Shown here: positions 63,401 through 64,000 of the stretch, piece by piece
How the letters are laid out: every line of letters starts with the position of its first letter
Numbering within the stretch: the stretch's first letter is position 1
DNA from: Terriglobia bacterium
GTDB taxonomy: Bacteria; Acidobacteriota; Terriglobia; Terriglobales; Acidobacteriaceae
Length of the DNA: 64,000 bases
Direction: 5' to 3'
NCBI GenBank assembly: GCA_020072845.1
Contig: JAIQGF010000008.1
Coordinates: 297,624-361,623, forward strand
The notes under the pieces: model-generated
Seen by the model: the letters and a program-made list of their open reading frames with translations, nothing else
The model's database searches: none
Told to the model about the DNA's origin: nothing
Translations under genes and position numbers: made by a program

Positions 63401-63735
63401 ACATCAGCCCCGGCACTGCCATGCCTTCAGGCTTGTTCAAGAAGGAAAACGGGCGCATCGTCTTCGCCGGGCCCACCCCGCCTGCGCTGCAAAGTTACCC
63501 CGGCGATCAGACCAAGTTGCTGGTTCGCTACATCTTTCAATTGACCCCCGAGGAGCAGCGCCGCCTCGCGGCCCAGTTGCCGCGGAGCGCCGCCCCGGCC
63601 AAGAAAACTTCCAGCAATCGGGTGCCCCATCCTGCGCCCGGGTTTGGCGAAGGGCGGGTTCACGGTTCCAACTTGGGCTCGGCCCAAAGCAAGCAATCTT
63701 CCTCCAGCGGCGCCGACGCGGGAGGCTCGCGCTAA
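60406..63735 (+). CDS. Octaheme c-type cytochrome of the bc complex, membrane-anchored
   Basis: This 1109-residue protein has one N-terminal membrane helix (about residues 20-37, 'HYTIAIVVLIGTLLWAMW') and a helical, coiled-coil-rich region up to residue 240. Eight CxxCH heme sites follow: CESCH (251-255), CSPCH, CQTCH, CNGCH, CLACH, CAGCH, CVGCH and CLKCH. Between sites 4 and 5 lies a second coiled coil. It follows the cytochrome b genes, so it probably replaces cytochrome c1 as electron acceptor of the Rieske protein. The C-terminal 45 residues are low-complexity and partly encoded by a repeat. GTG start with GGAGGAG upstream. Confidence 0.88.
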   Translation: MPEDQIPEQDPITTKSYALHYTIAIVVLIGTLLWAMWDEAYGQRPWKRYQRAFQERYISFLKQARSQSADAEKDLQNNPDFRALDDAYQSASKSAEPKIKEINQQLANKSAEILAVQNVFTDKRAYVNALTYEIETTDSASGKASKQKELDKYKAQQFEVQYPDGTRKKYNFQQLEETYNELKNEKGRLGGELGDLLKPINEAKLARDTWIKEHMVSLTPDALRGLQNKTAEWDPQIVQINVAEANIVDRCESCHMGTREPVRLTAALMTPKGRKGPDDYALASTSHPEPDLLKVHDPDKFGCSPCHQGNGRATTSIEKAHGNYEHWLWPLFRKQNVEAGCQTCHQADMFIQTGSVGQTISEGKFLFRQRGCNGCHRYEGYDREPEELLNIGQQIKQMEQQQRDNLREASIAMKRADQAESNEEANRLNQRAESMRVENSKIAGRIEQLDLRSSSLLRDLKKIGPDLKEVREKLNKNWVPVWLHKPTDFRPGTKMPNFRLNDGQVKAISAYLWQTALNDPLPRQQTGSAARGKELFETRGCLACHSIGEGSNQMGGDFAANLSRLGEKANYDYIFRWIKNPRVRTRPYCPYEKKDIGPEDYAKHNLPYVFDFDHSKCPNDGHELQVEQMTVMPSLRLADDEVSDIATYLLAQKKQEPSSYPDASYMDDPKLKAEGKKWIQQFGCAGCHEISGFEEEGRIGTELTQEGSKPIERLDFALLTKVAEDTGKEPITDAEIRARLPEGPAKGPWYNHKGFFEHKLSMPNVYDQGMIKSDTEKLRMPDPHLDKEQIRALTTFLLGSQETSLPASYQYRPEDARRDIQEGWWIVRKYNCVGCHQFTPGQKTAIETVPRYQEAKETLPPKLLTEGARVDPEWLLHFLANPSMTANPNDQHRNGVRPYLGVRMPTFYFSENELRKLVRFFQALSQQPLPYIPQKQVLLTASESDMARALFTSQAAPCLKCHATGDPAHDKTATAPNFLLAKERLKPGWTERWLMDPANISPGTAMPSGLFKKENGRIVFAGPTPPALQSYPGDQTKLLVRYIFQLTPEEQRRLAAQLPRSAAPAKKTSSNRVPHPAPGFGEGRVHGSNLGSAQSKQSSSSGADAGGSR
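63618..63690. repeat. Repeat-derived segment at the end of the octaheme gene
   Basis: GGGTGCCCCATCCTGCGCCC and GGCGAAGGGCGGGTTC resemble a palindromic intergenic element; here they encode 'RVPHPAPGFGEGRV' in the cytochrome's tail. The assignment to a dispersed family is from general recognition only. Confidence 0.4.
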
Positions 63736-63787
63736 AATAGCTGGATTTGTCAGGGACTCAATACACGAACGGAGAGGCAGTCACATC

Positions 63788-64000
63788 ATGAAAATCAGAT
63801 CGTCAGTCGTACTGCTCGTGCTTGCCATCCTCGGACTGCTGTTGCTGTCCGCTTGCAGCAAGGAAGAAAAACCGGCCGCCACCGCGGGCGAGGAGAAGAA
63901 GACCGCGGCCGCCGCCCCCACTCCTATTGATCAAAGCACCGTGGGCAGCATCAGCGGCGCCGTCAAATATCCCGGCGCCGTCCCCAAACCCGTCAAGATC
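63788..64000 (+). CDS. Lipoprotein, partial (runs off the right edge)
   Basis: The first 71 residues are visible: a lipoprotein signal with lipobox 'LLLLSACSK', a Lys/Glu/Ala-rich linker, then the start of a beta domain ('GSISGAVKYPGAVPKPVKI') that resembles carboxypeptidase-regulatory-like or cupredoxin-associated domains. GAGAGG lies upstream of the ATG. It follows the octaheme gene by 52 nt and may belong to the same electron-transfer operon. Confidence 0.7.
   Translation, partial: MKIRSSVVLLVLAILGLLLLSACSKEEKPAATAGEEKKTAAAAPTPIDQSTVGSISGAVKYPGAVPKPVKI

Overview
The window is gene-dense, high-GC chromosomal DNA from a Gram-negative, respiring heterotroph. The best fit is an acidobacterium (Terriglobia-like). 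This is an inference from several features: a split cytochrome bc complex with an octaheme c subunit, an Hyb-like membrane module without a hydrogenase, an Nramp paralogue with altered metal motifs, DUF5335, bactofilin, and many intergenic tracts of short, mostly 7-bp, degenerate repeats. No rRNA or tRNA gene, prophage, IS element or CRISPR array was found.

Layout. 1-14 kb: end of a redoxin gene, two exported proteins, a GH57 glycoside hydrolase, a one-polypeptide LptF/LptG permease, an ECF sigma/anti-sigma pair, an exported phosphoesterase-CuA-like protein-cytochrome c trio, an MsbA-type ABC exporter, two methyltransferases and a bactofilin. 14-26 kb: an exported protein, an OSBS-like enolase-superfamily enzyme with a GNAT protein and MazG, a thiolase-fold/DUF35-SCP2 pair, a GcvH-like/HybA-like/HybB-like membrane redox module, a glutamate-dehydrogenase-like protein that has lost its catalytic residues, and DUF5335. 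26-33 kb: a Crp/Fnr regulator, an ABC-F ATPase, a lower-GC two-gene nucleosidase-effector-like cassette, DinB, and an exported alpha/beta hydrolase whose 5' end is duplicated in inverted orientation nearby.

33-43 kb: a complete formate dehydrogenase locus (fdhE, gamma, beta and a selenocysteine-containing alpha subunit with a clear SECIS hairpin), a ferredoxin, and metX-metY. metY is preceded by a promoter, a Cys/Met-rich leader peptide, an antiterminator and an intrinsic terminator, which together form a classical attenuator. 43-54 kb: a Gfo/Idh/MocA oxidoreductase, GT39, RibBA with a degenerate RibA half, a PiT phosphate transporter with its DUF47 partner, an Nramp-like transporter, a HAD phosphatase, a lytic transglycosylase, a flippase-like protein and NrdR. 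54-64 kb: NAD-type isocitrate dehydrogenase, ferrochelatase, then Rieske/cytochrome b/subunit IV/octaheme c, and the start of a lipoprotein gene.

How it works together. The organism appears to oxidise formate at a periplasm-facing selenoenzyme and pass electrons through quinone to the bc-type complex and its multiheme cytochrome, with heme supplied by the adjacent ferrochelatase. Sulfur amino-acid synthesis (metXY) looks controlled by translation-coupled attenuation. The candidates most likely to be undescribed are the metYX leader attenuator, the two-gene nucleosidase cassette, and the family of intergenic heptad tracts, many of which face their own reverse complement.
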